Part shown: piece after piece, positions 19,696 through 29,081 of the stretch
How positions within the stretch are numbered: position 1 is the stretch's first letter
Layout: each line of letters starts with the position of its first letter
Assembly: GCA_946811695.1 (NCBI GenBank)
Contig: OX328130.1
Span: forward strand, 74,117,353-74,181,352
Reading direction: 5' to 3'
DNA: 64,000 nucleotides
Source of the DNA: Gonocerus acuteangulatus
Taxonomy: Eukaryota > Arthropoda > Insecta > Hemiptera > Coreidae
Notes under the pieces: generated by a model
What the model saw: the letters and a program-made list of their open reading frames with translations, nothing else
The model's database searches: none
What the model was told of the DNA's origin: nothing
Position numbers and translations under genes: made by a program

Positions 19696-20397
19696 ATGAC
19701 TACTTCAGCAGTAATCGATTTTCAAGGTTTTCCTTTAAATTCAAATGATTTAACAGTTAAGGAATTAACAATAGTCGATACGATCTACGGCACAGCTTGG
19801 CATTGGTTTTTCAAACCTCCCCAGGATGTTGAAGACTCTGTAAGGCAATCTAAAACAAACGTATGGGTACGAAAATCACTGCACGGAATAGACTGGTATT
19901 ATGGCGAGAGAGACTACTCCGATTTAATTCCTTGTCTAAAGTCAGTAACTGATTTATATGATACTTTATGGGGTAAAGGATTAGAAAAATTTAGGTTCCT
20001 TGAAGATTTGCTTGATGTGGCAGTTTACGATCTACATGACTTTGGTTGCCCCAACCTCAAAAATTTAGAAGACGACAAGTTAACTTGTTACTTTCATTTA
20101 AACACTCACTACGTTTGTTCATTCAATCAAGCACATAGACTTGCCTCGTGGATTAGGAGACATCCCGAAGCTGTGGACTTGAAGAAAGAAGAAGTAAGGA
20201 GGCAGACATATGGAATCAATGCATCCCCCCACCACCTTTTAGCATTCAACGGATTTATTAGAAATATTGATAATAAAGTCAAGTGCGTGTATTGCGATTT
20301 AATTTACAACACTACAAATAGGCACGTCGGTCCATTCGAGTATCATAAAGCAAACACTCCTAAGTGTGTGTGGTTCAGAGAACACATGCTAGTTTAA
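19696..20397 (+). CDS. Exonuclease-like domain fused to a BIR zinc domain
   Basis: The 233-residue protein starts at ATG (19696-19698). Residues 1-155 resemble an arthropod protein family that I read as RNase-H/DEDD-exonuclease-like: a strand with an early acidic residue (AVIDFQGF), GIDWYYG, a KGLEKFRFLEDLL-type segment and YDLHDFGCPNL. A Cys/His cluster CYFHLNTHYVC follows. Residues 166-228 fit a BIR domain: VRRQTYG, SPHHLLAFNGF, then C197-x2-C200-x16-H217-x6-C224, the exact BIR zinc spacing. The usual Trp of BIR domains is missing in places. The first half is uncertain, the second better. It may counter host death pathways or degrade RNA/DNA; neither is shown. It is followed 14 bp later by a small gene. 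Confidence 0.6.
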   Translation: MTTSAVIDFQGFPLNSNDLTVKELTIVDTIYGTAWHWFFKPPQDVEDSVRQSKTNVWVRKSLHGIDWYYGERDYSDLIPCLKSVTDLYDTLWGKGLEKFRFLEDLLDVAVYDLHDFGCPNLKNLEDDKLTCYFHLNTHYVCSFNQAHRLASWIRRHPEAVDLKKEEVRRQTYGINASPHHLLAFNGFIRNIDNKVKCVYCDLIYNTTNRHVGPFEYHKANTPKCVWFREHMLV

Positions 20398-20411
20398 AGT
20401 TGTAAAAGGAA

Positions 20412-20624
20412 ATGGAGGCTTTGAATGATGTCATACGTCGCTTGGGAGAAGAAGGAATTGAAACACTATCTACGGACGAGCTAAGGATCTTACCAAGAAA
20501 TCTGTTCCTGTACGTCTTCAATTATGCACTCGACTTTATCTGGGACAGCTTACCCGTGGAATGGCAAAACGATGAAGAATTTCTTGAAAAAAGAATAAAT
20601 TGTTATGATGTAATTATGGATTAA
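20412..20624 (+). CDS. Small acidic protein of unknown function
   Basis: The 70-residue protein starts at ATG (20412-20414) 14 bp after the exonuclease-like/BIR gene and ends with TAA followed by AAATAAAAAATTG, a likely polyadenylation region. It is acidic and helical in appearance, with ELRILPRNLFLYVFNYALDF. There is no recognised domain. The position suggests it shares a transcript with the upstream gene. The small size keeps confidence moderate. Confidence 0.45.
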   Translation: MEALNDVIRRLGEEGIETLSTDELRILPRNLFLYVFNYALDFIWDSLPVEWQNDEEFLEKRINCYDVIMD

Positions 20625-20768
20625 ATTTGTACTTTTTAAATAAAAAATTGTTTTTTTGAAAATATATTTTTTTTTCTGATTTTAACCTGGATGAAGGGGG
20701 GAAAAAGAAACACAAGTAAAATAAATCATTTTTATTTTATACATTGGTAAATAAATAATTTTTTTATT

Positions 20769-20871
20769 TTATACATTGACAAATAAATTGTTTAATAATG
20801 TATTTGTATTGATATTTAAATCTATATTTTCTTGTGGGTTTTTATGGTTCTCATAAATAAGACCAACAGTC
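20769..20871 (-). pseudogene. Displaced 3' end of a right-arm gene split by the LINE
   Basis: On the minus strand the frame of the 28180-28595 gene resumes here without interruption once the LINE and one duplication copy are ignored. It stays open for about 33 codons to TAA at 20769-20771, followed by AATAAA-type signals. The two parts are one gene separated by 7.3 kb. Confidence 0.75.
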
Positions 20872-20884
20872 TCTAGAAGCAAAA
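20872..20884. repeat. LINE target-site duplication, left copy
   Basis: TCTAGAAGCAAAA occurs here and again at 28180-28192, bracketing the nested LINE. The 13-bp length suits target-primed reverse transcription. Confidence 0.85.
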
Positions 20885-20912
20885 AAAAAAAAAAAACAGC
20901 AAAACAGTCGGT

Positions 20913-21252
20913 GCTTAGCTTCCTTGTGAGTAGTAAGCGTATAGGTTAGAAGTGTAGAGTGCTCCGATTAATCCCGAGAATATCCTGCATCTCTATTGCT
21001 TAGCTTCCTTGTGAGTAGGACGCGTATAGGTTAGAAGTGTAGAGTGCTCCGATTAATCCCGAGAATATCCTGCATCTCTATTGCTTAGCTTCCTTGTGAG
21101 TAGGACGCGTATAGGTTAGAAGTGTAGAGTGCTCCGATTAATCCCGAGAATATCCTGCATCTCTATTGCTTAGCTTCCGTGTGAGTAGCACGCGTATAGG
21201 TTAGAAGTGTAGAGTGCTCCGATTAATCCCGAGGATATCCTGCATCTCTATT
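20913..21252 (+). repeat. Four 85-bp monomers at the LINE 5' end
   Basis: Units start at 20913, 20998, 21083 and 21168 and begin GCTTAGCTTCC. They are nearly identical and end CATCTCTATT. A GCGGCCGC follows the last unit. Tandem 5' monomers act as promoters in some LINEs (mouse L1, for example), so an internal promoter is plausible. Confidence 0.9.
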
Positions 21253-21387
21253 GGCTGCGGCCGCAAGTATCATTTATATTATTTCTTTTATACTATTGTG
21301 AGAGAACTACACTTATTTTGTAAACTCAGAAGGCTATTCTCTTCCCATAATTATTGTTGTGGCAATAAGTATTGAATAATATTTAAG

Positions 21388-22997
21388 ATGGAAAAACCGA
21401 CTGATAAAAGGCATAAGATGGATAACATGTTTTCGTTTTCGTCACGCGATACAGAAAACGAATCCATTATTACGGAAGCAATTCCAAAATTCCTAATAAT
21501 TAATAGAACGGGAGGAGAAAACTTTTCAAAAATTAGCCCTTTCTTTATCAATAAAGCAGTAACAGGTTATGTAGGGACAGTTAAAAATATTAAGAAACTT
21601 AAAGAGGGTAGTATTTTGGTTGAAGTTAATAACGGTCTTCAAGCGAAAAAACTTCTAGATTGTTGTAAATTATGTAACCAATTTGAGGTGGAAGTAGTTA
21701 CCCATTCAAAACTGAATCAAAGTCAAGGAGTCATTCGCTGCTACGAATTAGATTTAGTTGAAATAGATGAGATTAAAAATGAGTTAAAATCCCAAAACAT
21801 ATCAGACGTGCACCGATTCACGATTAAAAGAAACCGTGAGAAAATAAAAACACATAGTTATCTCCTTACTTTTCAAATTCCCGATGTACCAAAAAATATT
21901 AAAGTGGGGTATCTCAATATTCCTGTGAAACCTTATTATCCTAATCCTACTAGATGCACGCGATGTTTACAATTTGGACATATCAAATTTTACTGTGCAA
22001 AACCTTTTATGTGTAGTTCCTGTAATAACCCCAAACATGAGGGCAATTGTAGTAAGCCAGTCATGTGCGCTGTTTGTAAGGGACCGCACAACAGTTTTGA
22101 CAAAAACTGTCCAACCTATATAATCGAGAAAGAAATAAAGAAAATTCAAATTAATGAAAAGATTCCGTATGGAGTTGCAAAAAGTAATTTTTTTAATAAT
22201 GTACCGCAGAACCTACTGATAAAAACGCCAAAATACTCGGAAATATTACTGAAATCAAATAAACAAAAGACAGCAAGTGTAGAAGTAGGAGTACAAACAG
22301 ATTTTATTCCTGAAAATATTGATTACAAACATTCATTTCAAATTGCTTCGGTTGGAATTCAAACATGTACAGAGGAAGTGGTAGCACTGCGTTCCCCATC
22401 CCCTCCTTCTCTTTCTCACGAGCCCCTCTCACTCCGTTCTGCCCCCTCCACCCCTAGCCTTCTCCCCACCTCTCCTAGTACTCCCACTATCTCTTCCCCT
22501 GTCCCCACCGCTACTTCCCATGTCCCCACCTCTCCCAGATCTTCACCTACCTCTCCCCTGTCCCCACTCTTACTTCCCATGTCACCACCTCTACTTCCCA
22601 TGTCCCCATTGCTACTACCCCTATTCCCACCTCTACTTCCCATGCCCCCACCTTTACTTCCCATGTCCCCACCACTACTACCCCTATTCCCGCCTCTACT
22701 TCCCATGTCCCCACCTCGACCTCCCCTCTCCCCTCCAGTGTTTTAACCTCTACTAACTCTTCTTCTCCTCCTCTCCCCTCCGCTACTATAACCTCCCCTT
22801 CCCCAGCCTCTTCGCTGCTCCCCTCTACTCCCCTTACCACTACTCCTCGGGATTTAGATCCCGGCGAGCCTATAGTGAACACGAATATAGATAGCAAAAC
22901 CATGAACCAAAAGATCACAAATCGGGCAAATAAAAAATCTCAGCAAATTTCAACCTCACTTCCAAAATCACCAAGAAAAAAAAGAAACCATAAGTAA
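21388..22997 (+). pseudogene. LINE ORF1 (gag-like), frameshifted
   Basis: ORF1 starts at ATG (21388-21390). An RRM-like N-terminal region is followed by three Cys/His knuckles (CTRCLQFGHIKFYC, CSSCNNPKHEGNC, CAVCKGPHNSFDKNC). The C-terminus is a Pro/Thr/Ser repeat. The ATG frame closes at 22746. Another frame continues with regular TSHVPT repeats and a basic end PRKKRNHK, reaching TAA at 22995-22997. The switch lies near 22555-22570 in a CT-rich tract, so a small indel has likely broken ORF1. Its protein packages LINE RNA. Confidence 0.85.
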
Positions 22998-23164
22998 TAA
23001 TAATTATGACACGTATAAACTCACACCTTTAATAAACAAAGATCAAATTGCAAGGTTGAAACAACATATATTAATATTTATATAAACGTAAAATTAATGA
23101 ATATGTATGCACATCAATATTTAAAACAAATTAAATGTAACCTAAAATAATTACTATTCTTATT

Positions 23165-26100
23165 ATGTCAATAATACAATGGAATTGTACTAGCTTAGAA
23201 ACACATTTCAACGAACTTCGACTTCTTATCAGCGACCATTCACCGATGTGTATATGTCTACAAGAAACCCGTCTCAAACCAACCGACACTTTTCAAGTCC
23301 CACGCTACACGACCTACAGGAAGGACTACGAATCGTCTGGAAAAGCATGTGGTGGAGTCTCCATCTCCATATCAAACGCTATGCCATCTGATGAAATTCC
23401 TCTCATCACTCAACTGCAAGCGGTGGCAGTCACTGTCTATTTACCACAACCGATCAATATTCTAAATATGTATATTCCCCCAAGTGAAAATATTGACCAA
23501 GCGGCCCTACAAGCCTTATGGGAACAGATTCCCAACCCAAAATTAATCACAGGCGACTTTAACGCACATGCCTTACAATGGGGTTCGGGCAGACAATGCT
23601 CAAAAGGAAACGCCATCGAGCAATGCATTTTAAACCTAAGATTAATAACACTCAATACAGGAGATGCAACCCATCTCGACAATAGAACTGGAAGCCTCAC
23701 GTCCATAGACCTCACCATCTGCTCACCAAACATCTCACACATTTACGACTGGAAGGTTTTAGATGACCAACATGGTAGTGACCACTTCCCAATATTAATA
23801 CAAAACATAAAACAACAGAGTATAAACACCCAAACACACAGAATAAAATGGAAGTTAAACAAAGCAGACTGGAACGAGTTTCAGAAATTGGCCTTAGCTG
23901 AAAAATGGAATGCTACCGACCCAAACGAAAACAACGCTACTCTGACCGAAGCCATAATCAACTCAGCCCTTAAAACAATTCCCCATTCAGACAAACCTTG
24001 TACAAGAATCCCTGTACCATGGTTCAATGAGCAATGTAAACAAGCAATTAAAGAAAGGCGAAGAGCTTACAGGAAATTCAAGAAAAACATGAACAACACA
24101 AACTTAATAAACTACAAACAACAAAAAGCTGCAGCACGGTCAATAATAGAAGAGCAGAAAAGGCAATCCTGGAAAGACTATCTTAACTCAATAACAGCCT
24201 CGACCCCGGCATCTACAATCTGGAAGAAAATAAGGTCCATTCAAGGAGTACCAACACAAAAAGCTATAGTCCTTAATATAAATGGAAAAGTAATAGCGGA
24301 TCCTCAAGAAGTTGCAAATCAGCTTGCTTATGTATATAAGCTAGAAGATCACACCTTTGATCAGGATTTTTTAAACCACAAAGCTTCTGTAGAGAATACA
24401 CTGTTAACATTCGACAGTGAACAGAACCAAGAAGATTATAATGTGCCTTTCTCAATCTGGGAGATGGATACAATCTTGGCACAACTAAAAGGAAAATCTC
24501 CAGGGCCAGATCACATCAATTACGAGATGATCAGGAATCTCCCTATTACCTCCAAACGTTTCCTTCTAGATCTGTACAACCAAATATGGGAAGAAGGAAA
24601 AATACCTGTAGAGTGGAAGCAAGCTCACATAATACCACTGTTGAAACCGGGGAAAAACAGCAAACAACCAACGAGCTACCGGCCGATTTCGCTGATTAGC
24701 TGCCTCAGTAAGATAATGGAGCGTATGGTGAATAGGAGGCTGCTATGGACGCTCGAAAACCGGCTTCTCCTACAAGAACAGCAATCAGCTTTCAGGAAAG
24801 GACGTTCAGCTACAGACAATCTGGTCATGTTAGAAGGAGAACTCCAAAACGCGTTCATAAAGAAGGAACATGCTGTTGTAATCTTCTTCGACATTAAGAA
24901 CGCATTCGACACGACCTGGCCTCACGCAATACTTCGGCAACTCCATCTGTGGGGATTTAGAGGTAGGCTTCCAGTTTACATCAGAGAATTCCTAAGCGAC
25001 CGTAAGTTCCAGGTTATAGTTGGAGGAAACACATCAGAAACCACAACGACCCAATGTGGCATTCCACAAGGAAGTGCTTTAAGCCCAACCCTCTTCAGTA
25101 TAGCAATAAACAGCATAACAAACACTCTCAATAACATAGTAAAAGGCTTTCTCTATGCCGACGACTTTGCCATTCTCTGTAGATCAACCAGCTTAAAATA
25201 CATACAGAAAAACCTACAAGCAACAGTTAACCGCATCTTATACTGGAGTAAGAGGAATGGTTTTACCTTTGCAGCCGACAAAACACAATGCATGCACTTC
25301 ACTCGACTCAGAGGAAATTTCGATGGCCCTCCAATAAAATTGGGGACAGTTACACTCCAATATACAGAAGTAAAACGCTTTCTCGGTCTCACTTTAGACA
25401 AAAAACTCTCATGGAGGACACATATAATGGATTTAAAAAATAAATGCATGGATAGAACAAAAATACTTTCTGTTCTAAGCAACACCAGCTGGGGAGCGGA
25501 TCGTTGCAGTCTGATCAAGGTCTATAATGCTCTAATAGCTTCTAAATTAGACTATGGGAGCCAAGTATACAGCTCAGCGAAGGCCTCAGTTCTGGCTACT
25601 CTCGACGTAGTGCACAACACAAGTTTGAGACTCGCGACAGGTGCTTTCTGTACAACCCCAGTCTATAGTATTTCAGCAGAATCAGGAGAAACCCCATTAC
25701 TCTTCAGGAGGAATAAATTAGCCATAAAATATATTTCAAAAGTCTACACAATGCCAAACCACCCATGTTACAGGTATCTCTTTCACCAAAAATATAAACA
25801 GCTATATCGGATGAAGGAAAACGGGACTCTGCCACTTGCCGTAAGAATGGAAGCAGCAGTTCAAGCACTCAAAGAAACAAGCATACCCTTTGAAGAAGAA
25901 AGCATTCCTCCCTGGCTCCTACGAATGCCGCAAGTCAGTTTCAAATTGAACAAATTGAGACAGAATTCTGCTGTAGCTCCGGACACTATTCTACACAGCG
26001 AAATAAACGAAATACCCAAAAAACTCGTCCTGTTTGCTGATGGATCGAAATCAACAGAATCCTCCGCATGCGCGTTCACGGATCTAGACTCGGAACACAA

Positions 26101-26833
26101 ATACAAGCTCGACGAAAGATGTTCCATATTCACCGCCGAAGCTCATGCAATTGTTGCGGCTCTTTACTTCTCAATGTCCTCAGATAAAACCAACATTATA
26201 ATTTGCACCGACTCGGAAAGCACGCTAAAGAGTTTAAGGAAAATGTACCCCAGACACTTCTATTCGTACAAAATACAAAAATATTGCAAAGAGCTTGGCG
26301 ACATGGGCAAAACAGTTACCTTCATTTGGGTTCCGGCGCACGTAGGAGTCAGGGGAAATGAAGCGGCCGACAAGGCAGCAAAAAATGCCCACCAACTAAG
26401 CGAAACAACACCGACAATGCTTACCCACAAAGAGCTGTCCAAACCACTGTTAAATAAAATTAAAGAAGACTGGCAAGATATGTGGATGGAGTTGCCTGAA
26501 ATTAAGCTCAAAATGATTAAAAGAAACACCAAAAAATGGAGCTCATCGACCCTAGACTGTCGACGAGAAGAGGTGATCATTGCCAGGCTAAGACACGGAC
26601 ACACAAGACTCACCCATGCCTTCCTTCTGAATAGACAAGAACCACCGAACTGTGAAGTATGTAATGAACGGTTAACAGTTCGACATATTTTTGAGAACTG
26701 TATGAAATATACCGACATACTTCAAAAGAACAATGTTCCTCAAAATCTAATGGAAGCACTAGGGGATGACACAAAAATAATAAAAAACGTCATCAAGTTC
26801 ATTAAAGATGCTAACTTGTTTGCAGAAATATAA
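23165..26833 (+). CDS. LINE ORF2 polyprotein: endonuclease, RT, RNase H
   Basis: The 1222-residue ORF starts at ATG (23165-23167) and is uninterrupted. The apurinic-like endonuclease is N-terminal (LQETRL, GDFNAH, SDHFPI). The reverse transcriptase core has FFDIKNAFDTTW, GIPQGSALSPTLF and the catalytic LYADDF (about residue 664). RNase H is near residues 955-1080 (VLFADGSK, TAEAHAIVAAL, CTDSESTL, AHVGVRGNEAADKAAK). A C-terminal Cys/His knuckle CEVCNERLTVRHIFENC ends the protein. It makes target-primed cDNA. The full-length frame suggests recent activity even though ORF1 is shifted. Confidence 0.95.
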   Translation: MSIIQWNCTSLETHFNELRLLISDHSPMCICLQETRLKPTDTFQVPRYTTYRKDYESSGKACGGVSISISNAMPSDEIPLITQLQAVAVTVYLPQPINILNMYIPPSENIDQAALQALWEQIPNPKLITGDFNAHALQWGSGRQCSKGNAIEQCILNLRLITLNTGDATHLDNRTGSLTSIDLTICSPNISHIYDWKVLDDQHGSDHFPILIQNIKQQSINTQTHRIKWKLNKADWNEFQKLALAEKWNATDPNENNATLTEAIINSALKTIPHSDKPCTRIPVPWFNEQCKQAIKERRRAYRKFKKNMNNTNLINYKQQKAAARSIIEEQKRQSWKDYLNSITASTPASTIWKKIRSIQGVPTQKAIVLNINGKVIADPQEVANQLAYVYKLEDHTFDQDFLNHKASVENTLLTFDSEQNQEDYNVPFSIWEMDTILAQLKGKSPGPDHINYEMIRNLPITSKRFLLDLYNQIWEEGKIPVEWKQAHIIPLLKPGKNSKQPTSYRPISLISCLSKIMERMVNRRLLWTLENRLLLQEQQSAFRKGRSATDNLVMLEGELQNAFIKKEHAVVIFFDIKNAFDTTWPHAILRQLHLWGFRGRLPVYIREFLSDRKFQVIVGGNTSETTTTQCGIPQGSALSPTLFSIAINSITNTLNNIVKGFLYADDFAILCRSTSLKYIQKNLQATVNRILYWSKRNGFTFAADKTQCMHFTRLRGNFDGPPIKLGTVTLQYTEVKRFLGLTLDKKLSWRTHIMDLKNKCMDRTKILSVLSNTSWGADRCSLIKVYNALIASKLDYGSQVYSSAKASVLATLDVVHNTSLRLATGAFCTTPVYSISAESGETPLLFRRNKLAIKYISKVYTMPNHPCYRYLFHQKYKQLYRMKENGTLPLAVRMEAAVQALKETSIPFEEESIPPWLLRMPQVSFKLNKLRQNSAVAPDTILHSEINEIPKKLVLFADGSKSTESSACAFTDLDSEHKYKLDERCSIFTAEAHAIVAALYFSMSSDKTNIIICTDSESTLKSLRKMYPRHFYSYKIQKYCKELGDMGKTVTFIWVPAHVGVRGNEAADKAAKNAHQLSETTPTMLTHKELSKPLLNKIKEDWQDMWMELPEIKLKMIKRNTKKWSSSTLDCRREEVIIARLRHGHTRLTHAFLLNRQEPPNCEVCNERLTVRHIFENCMKYTDILQKNNVPQNLMEALGDDTKIIKNVIKFIKDANLFAEI

Positions 26834-26836
26834 GAT

Positions 26837-26872
26837 AAGTTAAAGATAAGTTTATGTTCATGTAGGTATAAG

Positions 26873-26922
<50 letters not shown>

Positions 26923-27691
26923 GTTGTATTTTGAACAGTTAGATTTAATGTAAGGAATACTTGTAAATAAATATATTTAGGTGTAAGTGTAAGAATGTAT
27001 GTATGTGTATGAGTATGTATATGGGTGTATGTATACATATGTGTGTGTGTGTGTGTATGAGTGTACGTGTTTATAAATGTGTATATGTGCATATATACAT
27101 ATGTGTGAGTGTATATGTGTATATATGTATATATATGTGGATGCGTATGTGTATGTATGTGTATATGTAAATGTAGAAGTAGCTATAAGTGAAAAAAGAA
27201 AGGAATATAGCATCTAGTGTTTAAGTGCTTTAATTTAATGAGAAAAAAATAAATAAGTTGTGTACATTTATATGTAATTCTATTGAAAAAAAAAAAAAAT
27301 AATAATAAAAAAAAAAAAAAAAAAGAATAAAAAGAAAAAAAGAAAAAAATGAAAAGAAAAGAAAAAAAAAAAAAAAAAAGTAAAAAAAAAAATAATAAAA
27401 AAAAATAAAAAAAATAAAAAAAAATAAATAAAAAAAATAAATAAAAAAAAAATAAATAAAATAAATTAAAATAAAAAATAAATAAAGAAAAAATAAAAAG
27501 GAAAATAAAAAAAAAATATATATATATATAATAAAAGAATAAAAAAATAAATAAATAAATAATAAAAAAAAAAAAAAAAAAATAAAAAAAAAAAAAAAAA
27601 AAAATTAGATATATTTTGTACGGTTAGATTTAATGTAAGGAATACTTGTAAATAAATATATTTAGGTGTAAGGGTATAAGTATATATATGC

Positions 27692-27742
<51 letters not shown>

Positions 27743-27845
27743 AGTGTGCGTGTTTATAAATATGTATATATGTATGTATGGATGTGTGTGTGTATGTATG
27801 TATGTATATGTGTGTGTGTATGTATGTGTGTGCATGTGTGTATAT

Positions 27846-27920
<75 letters not shown>

Positions 27921-28179
27921 CATAGAAGTAGCTATAAGTGAAACAGAAAGGAATATACCATCTATTGTTAGCTTTAAATTAATGAGAAAAAATAAATAAA
28001 TAAAAAAGTTGTGTACAGTTATATGTTATTCTAATAAAAAAAAAAAGGAACAGAATGTGCTTACATATTTCATGAGATTAATTAGTTAAAAACTAGGTTT
28101 AATTAAAAAACAAAAAACAAAAGGTTCATAGGACGATTAAAACAGTAAGTTGTTCGTCCTTTAATTCATTCCATTCCAT
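26837..28179 (+). repeat. LINE 3' UTR, duplicated and simple-repeat rich
   Basis: After ORF2 comes (TA)n, then a block with TTAATGTAAGGAATACTTG, GT-rich tracts and AGCTATAAGTGAAA. An A-rich tract (27285-27604) is followed by a second copy of the same block (27605-28040). The end is AT-rich with a few ATTCC repeats before the target duplication. Open frames on both strands here are simple-repeat artefacts. Confidence 0.8.
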
Positions 28180-28192
28180 TCTAGAAGCAAAA
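28180..28192. repeat. LINE target-site duplication, right copy
   Basis: This is the second TCTAGAAGCAAAA. It lies inside the coding region of the 28595 gene, marking the disruption point. Confidence 0.85.
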
Positions 28193-28595
28193 GAGAGCGG
28201 TTGATTTCTTCAATCTTTGAGCAGAGTTTCATACTCTCCGACTTGTTGAAACTTGTACTTGGTGAAGATATGGTCATGTGAGGAGATGGAGATAGACTTA
28301 ACATTGTGACCCAAGGATAGGCATATTCTATTTTAAAGACTCTGTTTCTCCCCAAGTATGTGAATGAACATGATATATTTTTATTAGTAGTAGTTATTTG
28401 CTCAACTGATTTGTTTTTTCTCTTAAAAAATGTTAATATCCTTGACGATTGATCTGCTATACACTGCTTCCATTCTTCTTTGTCCATGTACACCAACTTG
28501 TCTTTGTGAATCACAGCCACCATCGGAACACTGTTGTAAAACCCAACTCGAATTTGTTTGTGTTTACTGATGTTATATTCAGTAACTAATTCCAT
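28180..28595 (-). pseudogene. Right-arm gene of unknown function, 5' part, split by LINE
   Basis: The best start is ATG at 28593-28595. The frame runs about 138 codons to the LINE junction; as it stands it gains a few LINE-derived codons and ends at a TAA at 28161. The uninterrupted end lies at 20769-20871. Protein cues are a short strand-rich N-terminus (QIRVGFYNSVPMVAVIHKDK), VYMDKEEWKQCIAD, and a Ser/Pro-rich linker (SLSPSPHMTISSPSTS). A Lys/Glu-rich helix precedes the break. No family is recognised. It is transcribed in the same direction as the BIR gene next to it, with a TATA-like box and a TGTTCT/AGAACA hairpin between. Confidence 0.7.
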
Positions 28596-28642
28596 GATGC
28601 TCTCAGTCAAGCCTGAACTGAACTGAAAGGAGTGGGAGTATT

Positions 28643-28663
28643 TATGTTCTAAAAAAGAACATA
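28643..28663. promoter_or_regulatory. TATGTTCT/AGAACATA palindrome upstream of right-arm gene
   Basis: Two perfectly complementary 8-base arms are separated by AAAAA. It lies about 50 bp upstream of the right-arm ATG, beside a TATA-like ATAAATA and a TTCAGTTCAG stretch. It could be a protein-binding palindrome or the downstream end of the BIR gene. Confidence 0.4.
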
Positions 28664-28679
28664 ATTATATAAATTATCT

Positions 28680-29039
28680 TTAACAACAGCAATTTTTTGC
28701 CACAACTTCCTGTTGACTACTGTCCTTCACACATCCGCAAATAGATCGTTCCCCTTCGTCCGTATCGAATTTCAAAGGTAGTTTTTCCAACTGATCTAAA
28801 TATTTTAAAAAAGGGCAGTCGTTGTTGGTCCACTTTTTATGGTCTTGGAGGGGATCGTCTTCTGGTTTCCATTCGTGTAAAACGAGTCCACAAAATGCAC
28901 ATCTTGTTCGATCGTATACTTGGAGGTAATAAAATCCAGCAGCAGCTAATTTCAAAGGACTCACTGGAGAACGCCAACCGACAAATGTCGATAGGCGATT
29001 CTCTTCATATCTAAAATTTTTACGAATTAACTTAGACAT
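28680..29039 (-). CDS. BIR-domain protein (IAP-like)
   Basis: The 119-residue protein starts at ATG (29037-29039). Residues 11-78 form a BIR domain: RLSTFVGW, LAAAGFYYLQ, C47-x2-C50-x16-H67-x7-C75, and the DDP loop with following H. All zinc ligands, the Gly-Phe-Tyr core and the conserved Trp (W57) are present. There is no RING. The C-terminus is acidic then Cys-rich, ending CCC, which could be lipid-modified. Baculovirus and insect-virus IAPs block caspases; whether this protein does so is unknown. It is the outermost right-arm gene, next to the terminal repeat, which hints at expression from the TIR side. Confidence 0.87.
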   Translation of the reverse strand: MSKLIRKNFRYEENRLSTFVGWRSPVSPLKLAAAGFYYLQVYDRTRCAFCGLVLHEWKPEDDPLQDHKKWTNNDCPFLKYLDQLEKLPLKFDTDEGERSICGCVKDSSQQEVVAKNCCC

Positions 29040-29081
29040 CTGCTCTCGTTCGTAGTAACTAACTAATTGAATAAATATCAC

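Larger units (their letters stand above)
20885..28179 (+). mobile_element. Nested I-clade LINE, 7.3 kb
   Basis: It consists of a 5' region with four 85-bp monomers, ORF1 with three zinc knuckles, ORF2 with endonuclease, reverse transcriptase and RNase H, and a long simple-repeat 3' UTR. The RNase H domain points to the I group of non-LTR retrotransposons. It is inserted on the plus strand into a minus-strand Polinton gene. The target duplication is intact. Confidence 0.92.

Noticed and set aside
21241..21270. Vector-like NotI site GCGGCCGC
   Set aside because: It directly joins the LINE monomers to ORF1 leader; no other vector sequence seen.
22416..22918. Gly-rich minus-strand ORFs
   Set aside because: Antisense of the ORF1 Pro/Thr repeat.
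26811..27941. Open frames of Tyr/Ile/Cys/Val repeats
   Set aside because: They translate TA, GT and A tracts of the LINE 3' UTR; no gene.
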